DNA of 21,042 nt, taken from contig CAZQSL010000059.1 in assembly GCA_964595945.1 (NCBI GenBank), positions 1-21,042 on the forward strand, read 5' to 3'. Shown piece after piece: positions 1 through 6,928 of the stretch. Below the pieces are notes generated by a model. It saw nothing but the letters and a program-made list of their open reading frames with translations, did no database searches and had not been told where the DNA came from. Every line of letters begins with the position of its first letter. The stretch's first letter is position 1. Source of the DNA: CAZQSL01 sp964595945. GTDB taxonomy: Bacteria; UBP15; UBA6099; JAJRTR01. The position numbers were made by a program, and so were the translations under genes.

Positions 1-37
1 GGGGGATTTTACTCTTAAGAAGCCAACTTGTCAATAG

Positions 38-123
38 TGTGAACAGCCTCTAGTCAACCCCATGTGAACACTGTGAACACACCGGTCATAATTCACGCGG
101 ATGTGCTGTGAACACACCGGTCA
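38..123. repeat. TGTGAACA(C) direct repeats upstream of the GH1 gene
   Basis: TGTGAACA occurs four times: 38-45, 63-70, 72-79 and 107-114. The copies at 63-71 and 72-80 form a perfect 9-bp tandem. An 18-bp direct repeat, CTGTGAACACACCGGTCA, occurs at 71-88 and 106-123, 35 bp apart. Each long copy contains the palindrome ACCGGT (81-86, 116-121), and a third ACCGGT lies at 158-163 just before the candidate promoter. The arrangement suggests binding sites for a sugar-responsive regulator of the downstream glycosidase. That role is inference; the repeats themselves are directly visible. Confidence 0.7.
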
Positions 124-167
124 CACACTGAAAAAATAAAAAAAACTGTCGCCAGAGACCGGTTACC

Positions 168-176
168 TGATATGAT
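168..176 (+). promoter_or_regulatory. Candidate extended -10 promoter for the GH1 gene
   Basis: TGATATGAT reads as a TGN extension followed by a -10-like TATGAT hexamer (171-176). No good -35 box is seen at 16-18 bp, which extended -10 promoters can tolerate. Transcription would start near 183, leaving a leader of about 26 nt containing the ribosome binding site. An ACCGGT element at 158-163 sits just upstream and could be an operator. Confidence 0.4.
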
Positions 177-208
177 AAACGTGAAGCGATCCCGAGGGAG
201 GATGTATT

Positions 209-1588
209 ATGGAGCAAAAACGACTTGTGTTCCCCAAAAATTTCATATGGGGAGCCGCAACTGCCGGGCACCAGGTCGAAGGCGGCAACGTCAATTCCGA
301 CTGGTGGAAATTCGAACAGGAAGGAAAAGTCTACGACGGCACCGTCAGCGGTAAATCCACCGACTATTGGAATCGCTTCGAAGAAGACCACCAGATCATG
401 TCGGAAATCGGCATGAACGGATTCCGGCTCGGCATCGAATGGGCAAAAATCGAACCCGCCGAAGGCCGGATCGACTATGCCGCCGTTGCCCGCTACAAGG
501 AAATCCTCGCATCGCTCAAAGCGCGCGGCATGAAAATCTGCCTGACTATCTACCACTGGGTACTCCCCTTGTGGTTCGCAGACAAAGGCGGCTGGACAAA
601 TCCAAAAGCAGTGAAGTACTTCGAAAAATTCGTACGCGTCTGCGCAAACGAATTCGGCGAATACCCCACCTACTGGGTCACACTCAACGAACCTTCAGTC
701 CCACCGACAGCAGGTTATCTCGGCGGGGTGTTCCCTCCGGAAAAGAAATCCTTTGCCCAGTACTGCCTCGTCGTACACCGGCTCCTCGAAGCCCACGCAA
801 CCTCCTATGCCACACTGCATGAAACAGTCAAATGCGCTGCCGATGGCGGCCCTACCCGCGTAGGCACTGCCCACGCATATCAATATGTCGACGCATGGGG
901 TACCCCAGGCCTCGCCGGCGCCTACGAAAGCCTCATGGCTCCCGTCCTCGCATTCGGCAGCTTCAACGCATGGGACAGAGCCATCACCACCGGACGCGTC
1001 CCCATCCCCTTCGGATTCGGCGACAAAGTCCACGGTCTCAAAGACAGCTACGACTACTGCGGCATCAACTACTACACACGCATGTCCGTAAAATTCACCC
1101 CGGAAAGAGCCGACGAAGCTTTCCTCGAAAAATACGCCATCCCCCTCGGCATCGAAGAAAACCAGATGGGCTGGCAAATTTTCCCTCCCGGGTTTCTCCA
1201 CACCCTCAGAATGGTCTGGGAACGCTTCCACAAACCGATCATCATCACCGAAAACGGCGTCGCCTGCGACGTCCGCGAAGACAACGCACGTTGTAAGTAT
1301 ACCCTCGAACACCTTGCCCAACTCCACCGCGCCATCGGCGAAGGCATCGACATCGAAGGGTATTACCACTGGTCGTATATCGACAATTTCGAGTGGCGCG
1401 AAGGCTTTGTCAAAAAACTCGGTCTCATCGAGTGCGACTACAGCGATCCCGAACTCAAACGCGTCTGGCGCAAAAGCGCGTTCATGTACAAAGACCTGAT
1501 CGCCGAAAACGCGATCAGCGAAAAACTCGTCAATAAATACTCGCCCGAAGCGCACGATGGTGTATTCGGCGACAAATGGCGAGTCTGA
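209..1588 (+). CDS. Glycoside hydrolase family 1 beta-glycosidase
   Basis: Cytoplasmic retaining beta-glycosidase of 459 aa, the normal size for a single-domain GH1 TIM barrel, with no signal peptide. The N-terminal FIWGAATAGHQVEGG signature is at residues 12-26. The acid/base is E161 in TLNEP, preceded by the barrel motif TIYHW (113-117). The nucleophile is E348 in ITENG. The glycone-binding NFEW (393-396) keeps the Glu and Trp typical of enzymes acting on unphosphorylated glycosides; 6-phospho-beta-glycosidases differ there. It is therefore probably a beta-glucosidase or beta-galactosidase that hydrolyses imported oligosaccharides; exact substrate is not determinable. The start is ATG 209, with AGGGAGG at 195-201. 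It is a single-gene unit: repeats and a candidate promoter lie upstream, and a strong terminator follows 38 nt after the stop. The family call is firm. Confidence 0.96.
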   Translation: MEQKRLVFPKNFIWGAATAGHQVEGGNVNSDWWKFEQEGKVYDGTVSGKSTDYWNRFEEDHQIMSEIGMNGFRLGIEWAKIEPAEGRIDYAAVARYKEILASLKARGMKICLTIYHWVLPLWFADKGGWTNPKAVKYFEKFVRVCANEFGEYPTYWVTLNEPSVPPTAGYLGGVFPPEKKSFAQYCLVVHRLLEAHATSYATLHETVKCAADGGPTRVGTAHAYQYVDAWGTPGLAGAYESLMAPVLAFGSFNAWDRAITTGRVPIPFGFGDKVHGLKDSYDYCGINYYTRMSVKFTPERADEAFLEKYAIPLGIEENQMGWQIFPPGFLHTLRMVWERFHKPIIITENGVACDVREDNARCKYTLEHLAQLHRAIGEGIDIEGYYHWSYIDNFEWREGFVKKLGLIECDYSDPELKRVWRKSAFMYKDLIAENAISEKLVNKYSPEAHDGVFGDKWRV

Positions 1589-1626
1589 CCAGCCTTCCTG
1601 GCTGCTTTTATGAAAATGATTAACAG

Positions 1627-1653
1627 GCGGGGGCATCGCCCCCGCTTTTTTTT
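1627..1653 (+). terminator. Intrinsic terminator of the GH1 gene
   Basis: A perfect 8-bp stem, GCGGGGGC (1627-1634) with GCCCCCGC (1638-1645), has a 3-nt ATC loop and is followed by eight T residues (1646-1653). It lies 38 nt after the glycosidase stop. No matching A-tract precedes the stem, so it should stop + strand transcription only and not the convergent thioesterase transcript. Confidence 0.93.
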
Positions 1654-1700
1654 GCCGTCCGTGATGACCTAATCATGCAATTATAAAATCAGGAGACAAT

Positions 1701-2105
1701 TCACTTGTGGTATGCTACGGCCTCTGCTGTGGCAACCACAGCGCCGTCCTCATCATTTACCACGACTCGCCAAGTGCTGATCTTGCGGCGCACGCTGACT
1801 GCCGTGGCTTCGGCGGTCATAATACTGCCGGGCGCTGCGGCGGAATGGTAGTTGATGTTGACAGAGATCGCTATGCCCCTCGGTCCGCAGGCATTGCAGG
1901 CTACGGCAAACGCCTGATCGACAATCGCAAATATCGCTGCACCATGCGCGCGATCGACTGAATTGAGATATTCCTGCCTGACGCGCATCGCTACTTTTGC
2001 ATATTCCTTCCTCACTTCTACCACTTCGATGCCCAGAAATACGGCAAAGGCGTCGCTTGCGAGAAAGTTGCATGCTGTCTCGTGCAGATTGATTTCATCG
2101 GACAT
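1701..2105 (-). CDS. PaaI-like hotdog-fold acyl-CoA thioesterase
   Basis: Small single-domain protein of 134 aa, the usual length for the PaaI/YbgC-type hotdog thioesterases that hydrolyse acyl- or aryl-CoA thioesters in the cytoplasm. The family signature, HG-A-x(6)-D around the hotdog helix, reads HGAAIFAIVDQAF, with a preceding NSVDRA segment and a later SVNINYH strand. The reading frame extends upstream to an ATG at 2138. The start is placed at 2105 because GGAGG lies 8 nt before it and a candidate -10 (2142-2147 on the plus strand) would start transcription close to 2138. It is the only minus-strand gene and diverges from mtnA. Its codon use is less C-ending than that of the + strand genes. 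The natural substrate is unknown. Confidence 0.88.
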   Translation of the reverse strand: MSDEINLHETACNFLASDAFAVFLGIEVVEVRKEYAKVAMRVRQEYLNSVDRAHGAAIFAIVDQAFAVACNACGPRGIAISVNINYHSAAAPGSIMTAEATAVSVRRKISTWRVVVNDEDGAVVATAEAVAYHK

Positions 2106-2141
2106 GATAACATCCTCCATCGGAATTCCCATCCCCAATAT

Positions 2142-2150
2142 GTTATACCA
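2142..2150 (-). promoter_or_regulatory. Candidate extended -10 promoter for the thioesterase gene
   Basis: On the minus strand the sequence reads TGGTATAAC, a TGN extension plus a -10 hexamer matching TATAAT at five of six positions. No convincing -35 box lies upstream. Transcription would start about 30 nt before the ATG at 2105, which supports that start over the longer frame. Confidence 0.4.
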
Positions 2151-2172
2151 TCACTACACGCATGAATCCACT

Positions 2173-2206
2173 GCCGCCTTTTGAAAAGTGCATCACGCAC
2201 GGCGGC
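2173..2206. other. Nested inverted repeat between divergent genes
   Basis: GCCGCC (2173-2178) pairs with GGCGGC (2201-2206). The enclosed sequence contains TTTTGAAAA (2179-2187) and a GTGC/GCAC pair (2188-2191 and 2197-2200) around a 5-nt loop. It lies upstream of both proposed divergent promoters, so it is neither a leader structure nor a terminator for either gene. It could be an operator or DNA cruciform; function unknown. Confidence 0.5.
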
Positions 2207-2241
2207 TCAGAAAAGCACAAACTTCACAAACTGCTCCCGTA

Positions 2242-2270
2242 TTGATCATATTACCATGTTAATATAAAAT
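2242..2270 (+). promoter_or_regulatory. Sigma70-type promoter for the mtnA unit
   Basis: TTGATC (2242-2247) and TAAAAT (2265-2270) are separated by exactly 17 bp in a locally AT-rich stretch. Transcription would begin near 2277. That leaves about 50 nt of leader before the TTG start at 2328, but only about 12 nt before the alternative ATG at 2289. No room is left for a riboswitch. Confidence 0.65.
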
Positions 2271-2327
2271 AGCTGTGAAACATTGACTATGCGGAGTTGC
2301 ACAACCCTCCGCATCGGAGGCCGGGCA

Positions 2328-3386
2328 TTGGATACCCTCTGGTGGGTTGACGGGGAAAATGTGGTGGCGATGATCGACCAGACGCTACTCCCCGGGCAGT
2401 TAAAGGTTCTCAAAATCAGGACAGCCGAGGCTATGGCGCGCGCTATCGAAATCATGCAGGTGCGCGGCGCCCCGGCGATCGGCGTGTCTGCCGCGATGGG
2501 CATGGCTCTCGCCGCCGCAAGATACAGGGGCAGAGACACTGCCGCGCTCCGCCGCCTCATCGAAGCGTCCGCTTCGCGGCTCGCCGCTACGAGACCCACC
2601 GCCGTCAATCTGTTCTGGGCGATACGGCGCATGAAAGAAGCCGCCGTAGCAGCCACCGGCACCACAGCCGATATCACTGCCTGCCTGATCGAAGAGTCAA
2701 AGCTCATCCACCGCGAAGATGTGGAGTGCAACATGGCTATCGGCGCAAACGGCGCCGCCCTGCTGCCGGACGGGGCACGCGTGCTAACCCACTGCAATGC
2801 CGGCAGCCTTGCCACTGCCGCCTATGGCACAGCCCTCGGTGTGGTGCGGGCTGCGTGGGACTCAGGCAGACTCGCCCATGTCTATTCAGATGAAACACGT
2901 CCCCGGCTGCAAGGTTCCAAACTCACGATGTGGGAACTAATGGCCGATAAAATCCCCTGCACCATGATCTGCGACAACACAGCCGCCACCATAATGGCAA
3001 AGGGACTCGTCGACGCAGTAATCGTCGGCGCGGACCGCATCGCCGCCAACGGAGACACTGCCAATAAGATCGGCACTTATCCACTCTCCATTGTCGCAAA
3101 AGCTCACGATGTACCGGTATATGTCGCGGCGCCACTGTCCACCATCGACTACAGCATCCCCGACGGATCACATATCGTCATCGAAGAACGCTCCGCCAAC
3201 GAGGTACGGCTCATGGGAAAGAAACTCATCTGCCCGGAGGGGGCGGACGCGCTCAATTTTGCCTTCGACGTCACCCCCGCCAAATATATCGACGCCATCA
3301 TCACCGAAATGGGCGTCGCCCGCAAACCATTCAAAAAGGCACTTGCCGCTTTCAGAGGAGAATCGATCCGCACTGATGGGAACTGA
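2328..3386 (+). CDS. mtnA: S-methyl-5-thioribose-1-phosphate isomerase
   Basis: Converts 5-methylthioribose-1-phosphate to 5-methylthioribulose-1-phosphate in the methionine salvage pathway (cytoplasm). It is a full-length eIF2B-like isomerase of 352 aa with this start. Motifs: RGAPAIGV (46-53), THCNAGSLAT with the catalytic Cys at 156, SDETRPRLQG (about 187-196) and GADRIAANGD with the catalytic Asp at 236. These positions are close to Cys160 and Asp240 of the Bacillus enzyme. TTG 2328 is preferred because CGGAGG (2315-2320) sits 7 nt upstream and the N-terminus then begins, as in the family, just before the WW and IDQ motifs. ATG 2289 and TTG 2283 are possible but lack a ribosome binding site. 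It overlaps the next gene by 11 nt. No other salvage genes are in the window. Confidence 0.93.
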   Translation: MDTLWWVDGENVVAMIDQTLLPGQLKVLKIRTAEAMARAIEIMQVRGAPAIGVSAAMGMALAAARYRGRDTAALRRLIEASASRLAATRPTAVNLFWAIRRMKEAAVAATGTTADITACLIEESKLIHREDVECNMAIGANGAALLPDGARVLTHCNAGSLATAAYGTALGVVRAAWDSGRLAHVYSDETRPRLQGSKLTMWELMADKIPCTMICDNTAATIMAKGLVDAVIVGADRIAANGDTANKIGTYPLSIVAKAHDVPVYVAAPLSTIDYSIPDGSHIVIEERSANEVRLMGKKLICPEGADALNFAFDVTPAKYIDAIITEMGVARKPFKKALAAFRGESIRTDGN

Positions 3387-5100
3387 AACCGCTGAAAAAA
3401 TCAAATATGCTGCCGCTGCCGCTACCACAAAAGGCCGCAGGCTCGGCAACGGCGTCGCCATCGCCATCTGCGAATCACTCAATGGCACTTCCCCATTCAG
3501 CGGTTTCTACTGCATAGCCGACAGCGCCGCCTCCTCCGCCGACCCCGAAGAGGCCGCACATATCGCCGCCGCCGCGCTACGCCGCTTCATAGACACAAAA
3601 CTGCCATCCTTCACCGACCCCGTGGCAGCGGTCGCCGCTGCCATCTCGGACGCTACAGCCGCCATCGGCAAAGCCAACACCAAGCGCCCCGGCACGCCGC
3701 TTTCCGCATCGTTCATCTGCTGCTGCGTCGAGCAGTCTGCCGCTCACATCTCATTTTCCGGCGACAGCGCGGCATACATGCTCAACACGTCGCACATCGC
3801 ACGCATCACACCACGGTCTTCCGACCCCGGCAATGTACATCCATCTGTTTTCACCCATGATGTTTCGCGCGATGACATCATACTGCTCTGCACCGGCTCG
3901 GTGAGTTCGCGCGTCGACAACCTGCGGATGCGTGACCTCATCGAACATGAGTCCGACCTCAACGAAGGCATCGCCAACATCCTGCAAGCCGCACGCGATA
4001 AGGACGACTCCGCCGATCTCGGCGCCATTGCGATTTCGTCAGAAAAACGTATTCCTTCCCCCCCCCCGCTCCGGCCCGACAATCACAGAAACAAGCTGGT
4101 CACGCGAAAACTGCTCTCCGTATCCGCGCTGACAGTCATCTCCGCAACGCTTTTTTCGCTCCCTGCGCTCCTCGGCCAGAAACAACCGGGCACCCGCAAC
4201 ACGGCTATGACAGAATACGCGGCACTCCCGCCATCCCAAAATCTGTCAACACGGTTCGTCATCACTACATTCCCCACAGACTCTACACTCACCATCAACG
4301 GGCAAGTCCTCGCGGGCCGCTCGCCATTCAATTTCGAAGTACCCTCCGGCAGACGCACAACCATCGAAGTGTCAGCAGACGGATACCTGCCACACAGAGA
4401 AGTGTTTGCCAATCCGTCGATCGACAAAATCACGCGCGACATCGCACTTGCCGAAATCCAGCAGAAAAATCATCCCACCGCCGCCGGCAGCATCTCCATC
4501 CACTGCATCCCTTCATGCGACGGCATCGAAATCGACGGGCGCAACATCTCAAAATCAGGCGCCACCGTCTCGATTGCTTCACTCAAACCCGGCACGCATC
4601 CCATCGCCGCATGGCACAGAGATGTCCAGATCGCAAAATCCGTAACAGTGCGCGACGCTGACACCACAGCCGTCACTTTCAATTTTTCTGGCATCAGACA
4701 GGATCGCCGGAAAGAGACATCAGAAGAACACTCTCTACAACCACAACGCCCTGCCCCAATCAGTGAAAGCCCTGCCGTCACCACCACCAGAACCAGCCCC
4801 ACTCCATTCCCGGTCCGCACCACACCAGTCAGGCAACCCGAAAACACTCAGTCCATGCTGCTCGTACGTTGCGACGCACAAGACTGCAACATAATGCTGT
4901 TCCACAACGGAAATCTTGCCCTCGCCGGTTTTTCAGGCACAAAATACTTCGTCAAACCCGGCACGTACGAACTCCATGTCACAAAACCTGGCTATGACGA
5001 CTATGTGACAACGATCGAAATCGACTCGGAAACATCTGAAATCCCCGTCAGGCTCCAGCGCGCGACAACGGCTCGCGCATCAGATCGTCCCGAATATTAA
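3376..5100 (+). CDS. Membrane pseudo-PP2C protein with extracytoplasmic PEGA repeats
   Basis: A 574-aa protein not matched to a named family member. Residues 1-225 follow the order of a PP2C phosphatase. CIADS (46-50) takes the place of ADG, GDSAAYML (129-136) of GDSRaYL, and DDIILLCTGS (166-175) of D-LLLCSDG. SADLGAI (213-219) replaces the final DN-T-V. Of the metal-binding acidic residues only D49 and D214 seem to remain, so it is probably inactive. A basic segment (238-245) precedes one membrane helix (about 246-266). PEGA-like repeats follow at about 295-358, 370-438 and 495-560, with a Pro/Thr-rich linker at 450-495; PEGA modules usually bind surface polymers. Ten consecutive C bases (4058-4067) encode PSPPP (227-231) just before the helix. 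The start ATG overlaps mtnA; its purine-rich upstream stretch is far away (about 15 nt), suggesting coupled translation. Confidence 0.85.
   Translation: MGTETAEKIKYAAAAATTKGRRLGNGVAIAICESLNGTSPFSGFYCIADSAASSADPEEAAHIAAAALRRFIDTKLPSFTDPVAAVAAAISDATAAIGKANTKRPGTPLSASFICCCVEQSAAHISFSGDSAAYMLNTSHIARITPRSSDPGNVHPSVFTHDVSRDDIILLCTGSVSSRVDNLRMRDLIEHESDLNEGIANILQAARDKDDSADLGAIAISSEKRIPSPPPLRPDNHRNKLVTRKLLSVSALTVISATLFSLPALLGQKQPGTRNTAMTEYAALPPSQNLSTRFVITTFPTDSTLTINGQVLAGRSPFNFEVPSGRRTTIEVSADGYLPHREVFANPSIDKITRDIALAEIQQKNHPTAAGSISIHCIPSCDGIEIDGRNISKSGATVSIASLKPGTHPIAAWHRDVQIAKSVTVRDADTTAVTFNFSGIRQDRRKETSEEHSLQPQRPAPISESPAVTTTRTSPTPFPVRTTPVRQPENTQSMLLVRCDAQDCNIMLFHNGNLALAGFSGTKYFVKPGTYELHVTKPGYDDYVTTIEIDSETSEIPVRLQRATTARASDRPEY
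4058..4067 (+). repeat. 10-C homopolymer inside the PEGA-protein gene
   Basis: Ten C residues in a row lie inside codons 228-231, exactly between the cytoplasmic PP2C-like domain and the membrane helix. Loss of one C would move reading into a frame that stops at 4130-4132, giving a soluble truncated protein without the PEGA part. Such tracts are classic slipped-strand hotspots, and also sites of sequencing error. Confidence 0.9.
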
Positions 5101-5116
5101 CCGAGAGGACACTCTA

Positions 5117-6844
5117 TTGGCAAAAGCCTCAATTATACAGAAATCATTCCGCACCCTCGTCGGCGTCGTGCCTGCCGCCCGCACGGGACGAGGCAGCGTC
5201 TATGTACTCGACTCCAACAACACATCGAAGTACTATGCCTTTTTCGGCATCACCTGCGGACCCTCGCAGGAAACCGAAAAAAAAGCATACGCAAGGATCG
5301 AAACGCGCACAGCCCCGATATGCGACATCTATCGCGGCGGCGAAAACACCAGACCCGGCGCAACCGTCAAAGACCTGATGAGTGAAATCTGGAAAGCAAA
5401 ACAGGAATCCGGACTCCCCGCTGAAGTCAACGCCCCGGCCATCATCGCCATGATACGCGACGGAAATCTGTCCATTGGCCGCATCAATTCATGCCCCGCC
5501 GTCTTCATGCGCGACAAAAAAGTGCGCGACATCTTCAAACCACTCAAAACCACTGCTGCAAACAGCCTTCAGATCGAAAACATATCCGTCTCCGAAGGCG
5601 ACATGCTTGTCATCGGCTCTCCCAAAATCATGGACAGCCTCACGAAACTCGAAATCCGAAACACGCTTGTCACAGAGCACGACCCCGACCGCGCCGCCCA
5701 GAAACTCCTTACTATCGCCAACAAAAATTCACAGACCGACGACTCGAAAATCATGGTCGTCTCCTTTCGCCAGCTCCGCGAATCCGCCACCGCCGCGCTG
5801 AAAAAACGCAATACCATAATCATTTCACTCATCGCCGCATCCATCATGCTCTTCTTCGTTTGGGGCGACATCTCGCGCACCGTCAGGTCGAGTTCGCTCA
5901 TCGAATCGATAAAATCGAACAGAATCGTCAAAAAAATGCACCAGGCGATGACATCGGAAAACACACCCGGCAAACCTCAATACATCCCCCAACTCGCCTA
6001 TTCCCAACTGCGGGTTCCATACGACATTTCCATCGACACCAGCGGCAATCTCTACATCGTCGACGACAGCAGCGAAAAAATCATCAAATACACCCCCGAC
6101 ACCGATAAACGCGAGGAATTCGGCTCTGACATCGACCTTTCATTCCCCACCGGCATCGCCGTTACCGGCGACAGGGTATACGTGGCCGATTTTTCGCGAA
6201 GCGTCAACCGGTTGCATATCTACAACCGCAAAGACGGCAGTCATATCGCCAGCGTGCCGGGCCGCCGCAATCGCTCCGTGTCGTTTTCCAACCCCAAAGC
6301 TGTCGCCGCGTCTTCCGACGGCCAGACAATTTATGTATGCGATCGCGGCAATGACCGTATCGTCAAACTCAAAAGCGACGGCACTTTCGTCAAAATCCTT
6401 CACATCCCATCCAACCTCGAAGAACCCAACGGCCTCGCTGTCGCAAAGAATGGCGACATATACATAACATTCAAACCCTCTGGCAGAGTCGGAAAATTCC
6501 CCTCCGGATCATCGACTTTTACCCCCATGTCCTTCACGCAACTCGTGGACAATGTCCCCGCCTCTGTCACATTCGTCAAACCCGCCGGCATCGCTGCCGA
6601 CTCCAAAGGCACCATCTACATAGCTGACACCGGCAACCAGCGCATCGTCATCTCGGGACCGGACGGCAAAATCATCGACATCATCGACTCGGCGAAAATC
6701 CCCGATCTCGCTTCGCACTATCCCATGAGCGTCAAACTTTCACCCGACGAAAAATCCCTCTACATAGTCGGCAGCAGCAGATACAGCTTCGATTTCACAT
6801 GCGACGAAAAATGCACCGGCAAGATATGGAAAATCAGCATCTGA
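5117..6844 (+). CDS. Membrane pseudo-PP2C protein with NHL beta-propeller
   Basis: A 575-aa protein. Residues 1-220 resemble an even more degenerate PP2C fold: YYAFFGITCGP (39-49) at the ADGMGG position, GRINSCPAVFM (121-131) at the GDSRAYL position, SEGDMLVIGSP (159-169) at the SDG position and TDDSKIMVV (207-215) at the end. Nearly all metal-binding aspartates are gone, so catalysis is not expected. One membrane helix lies at about 232-249. A six-bladed NHL-type propeller fills about 290-575, with repeats such as GNLYIVDDSSEKIIKY and GTIYIADTGNQRIV; it should lie outside the cytoplasm and bind a ligand or partner. The start is TTG 5117, with AGAGGA ending 7 nt before it. It lies 16 nt after the PEGA gene, with the same overall architecture, so the two probably work together. 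The PP2C assignment is by motif order only. Confidence 0.84.
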   Translation: MAKASIIQKSFRTLVGVVPAARTGRGSVYVLDSNNTSKYYAFFGITCGPSQETEKKAYARIETRTAPICDIYRGGENTRPGATVKDLMSEIWKAKQESGLPAEVNAPAIIAMIRDGNLSIGRINSCPAVFMRDKKVRDIFKPLKTTAANSLQIENISVSEGDMLVIGSPKIMDSLTKLEIRNTLVTEHDPDRAAQKLLTIANKNSQTDDSKIMVVSFRQLRESATAALKKRNTIIISLIAASIMLFFVWGDISRTVRSSSLIESIKSNRIVKKMHQAMTSENTPGKPQYIPQLAYSQLRVPYDISIDTSGNLYIVDDSSEKIIKYTPDTDKREEFGSDIDLSFPTGIAVTGDRVYVADFSRSVNRLHIYNRKDGSHIASVPGRRNRSVSFSNPKAVAASSDGQTIYVCDRGNDRIVKLKSDGTFVKILHIPSNLEEPNGLAVAKNGDIYITFKPSGRVGKFPSGSSTFTPMSFTQLVDNVPASVTFVKPAGIAADSKGTIYIADTGNQRIVISGPDGKIIDIIDSAKIPDLASHYPMSVKLSPDEKSLYIVGSSRYSFDFTCDEKCTGKIWKISI

Positions 6845-6873
6845 TTCACGCGCGCCCCAAAATGATATATAAT
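6845..6873 (+). promoter_or_regulatory. Sigma70-type promoter for the transglycosylase unit
   Basis: TTCACG (6845-6850) and a perfect TATAAT (6868-6873) are separated by exactly 17 bp. Transcription would start near 6880. An in-frame ATG at 6872 falls inside the -10 box, so it cannot be the start of the following gene when this promoter is used. Confidence 0.75.
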
Positions 6874-6928
6874 GGGCAACACTCAGCGGGCGGCGCGCCG
6901 TCCGAAACAAATCGGAGAACATGACATA

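Noticed and set aside
63..123. Possible CRISPR or CRP-site reading of the TGTGAACAC repeats
   Set aside because: Copies are too short and irregularly spaced for CRISPR. The TGTGA/TCACA halves are 9 bp apart rather than the 6 bp of a CRP site.
695..1636. 313-aa minus-strand open frame opposite the GH1 gene
   Set aside because: It lies antisense to a clearly conserved GH1 enzyme, has low-complexity Val/Phe/Asp-rich composition and no motifs. It is a by-product of C-ending codon use on the other strand.
2271..2327. SAM-type riboswitch in front of mtnA
   Set aside because: The predicted leader is only about 50 nt, with no aptamer-like helices and no terminator.
3091..3375. N-terminal extension of the PEGA protein inside mtnA
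   Set aside because: The extra 95 residues overlap conserved mtnA sequence in another frame and have no domain character; ATG 3376 fits the start of the PP2C-like domain.
5277..5284. A8 run in the NHL-protein gene (another at 10104-10111) as a slippage switch
   Set aside because: Lys/Glu codons easily produce such runs, and neither is at a domain boundary; not enough to claim programmed slippage.
6872..6928. Upstream ATG start for the lytic transglycosylase
   Set aside because: The ATG lies in a perfect TATAAT box and would add a charged stretch before the signal peptide; ATG 6929 has a ribosome binding site.
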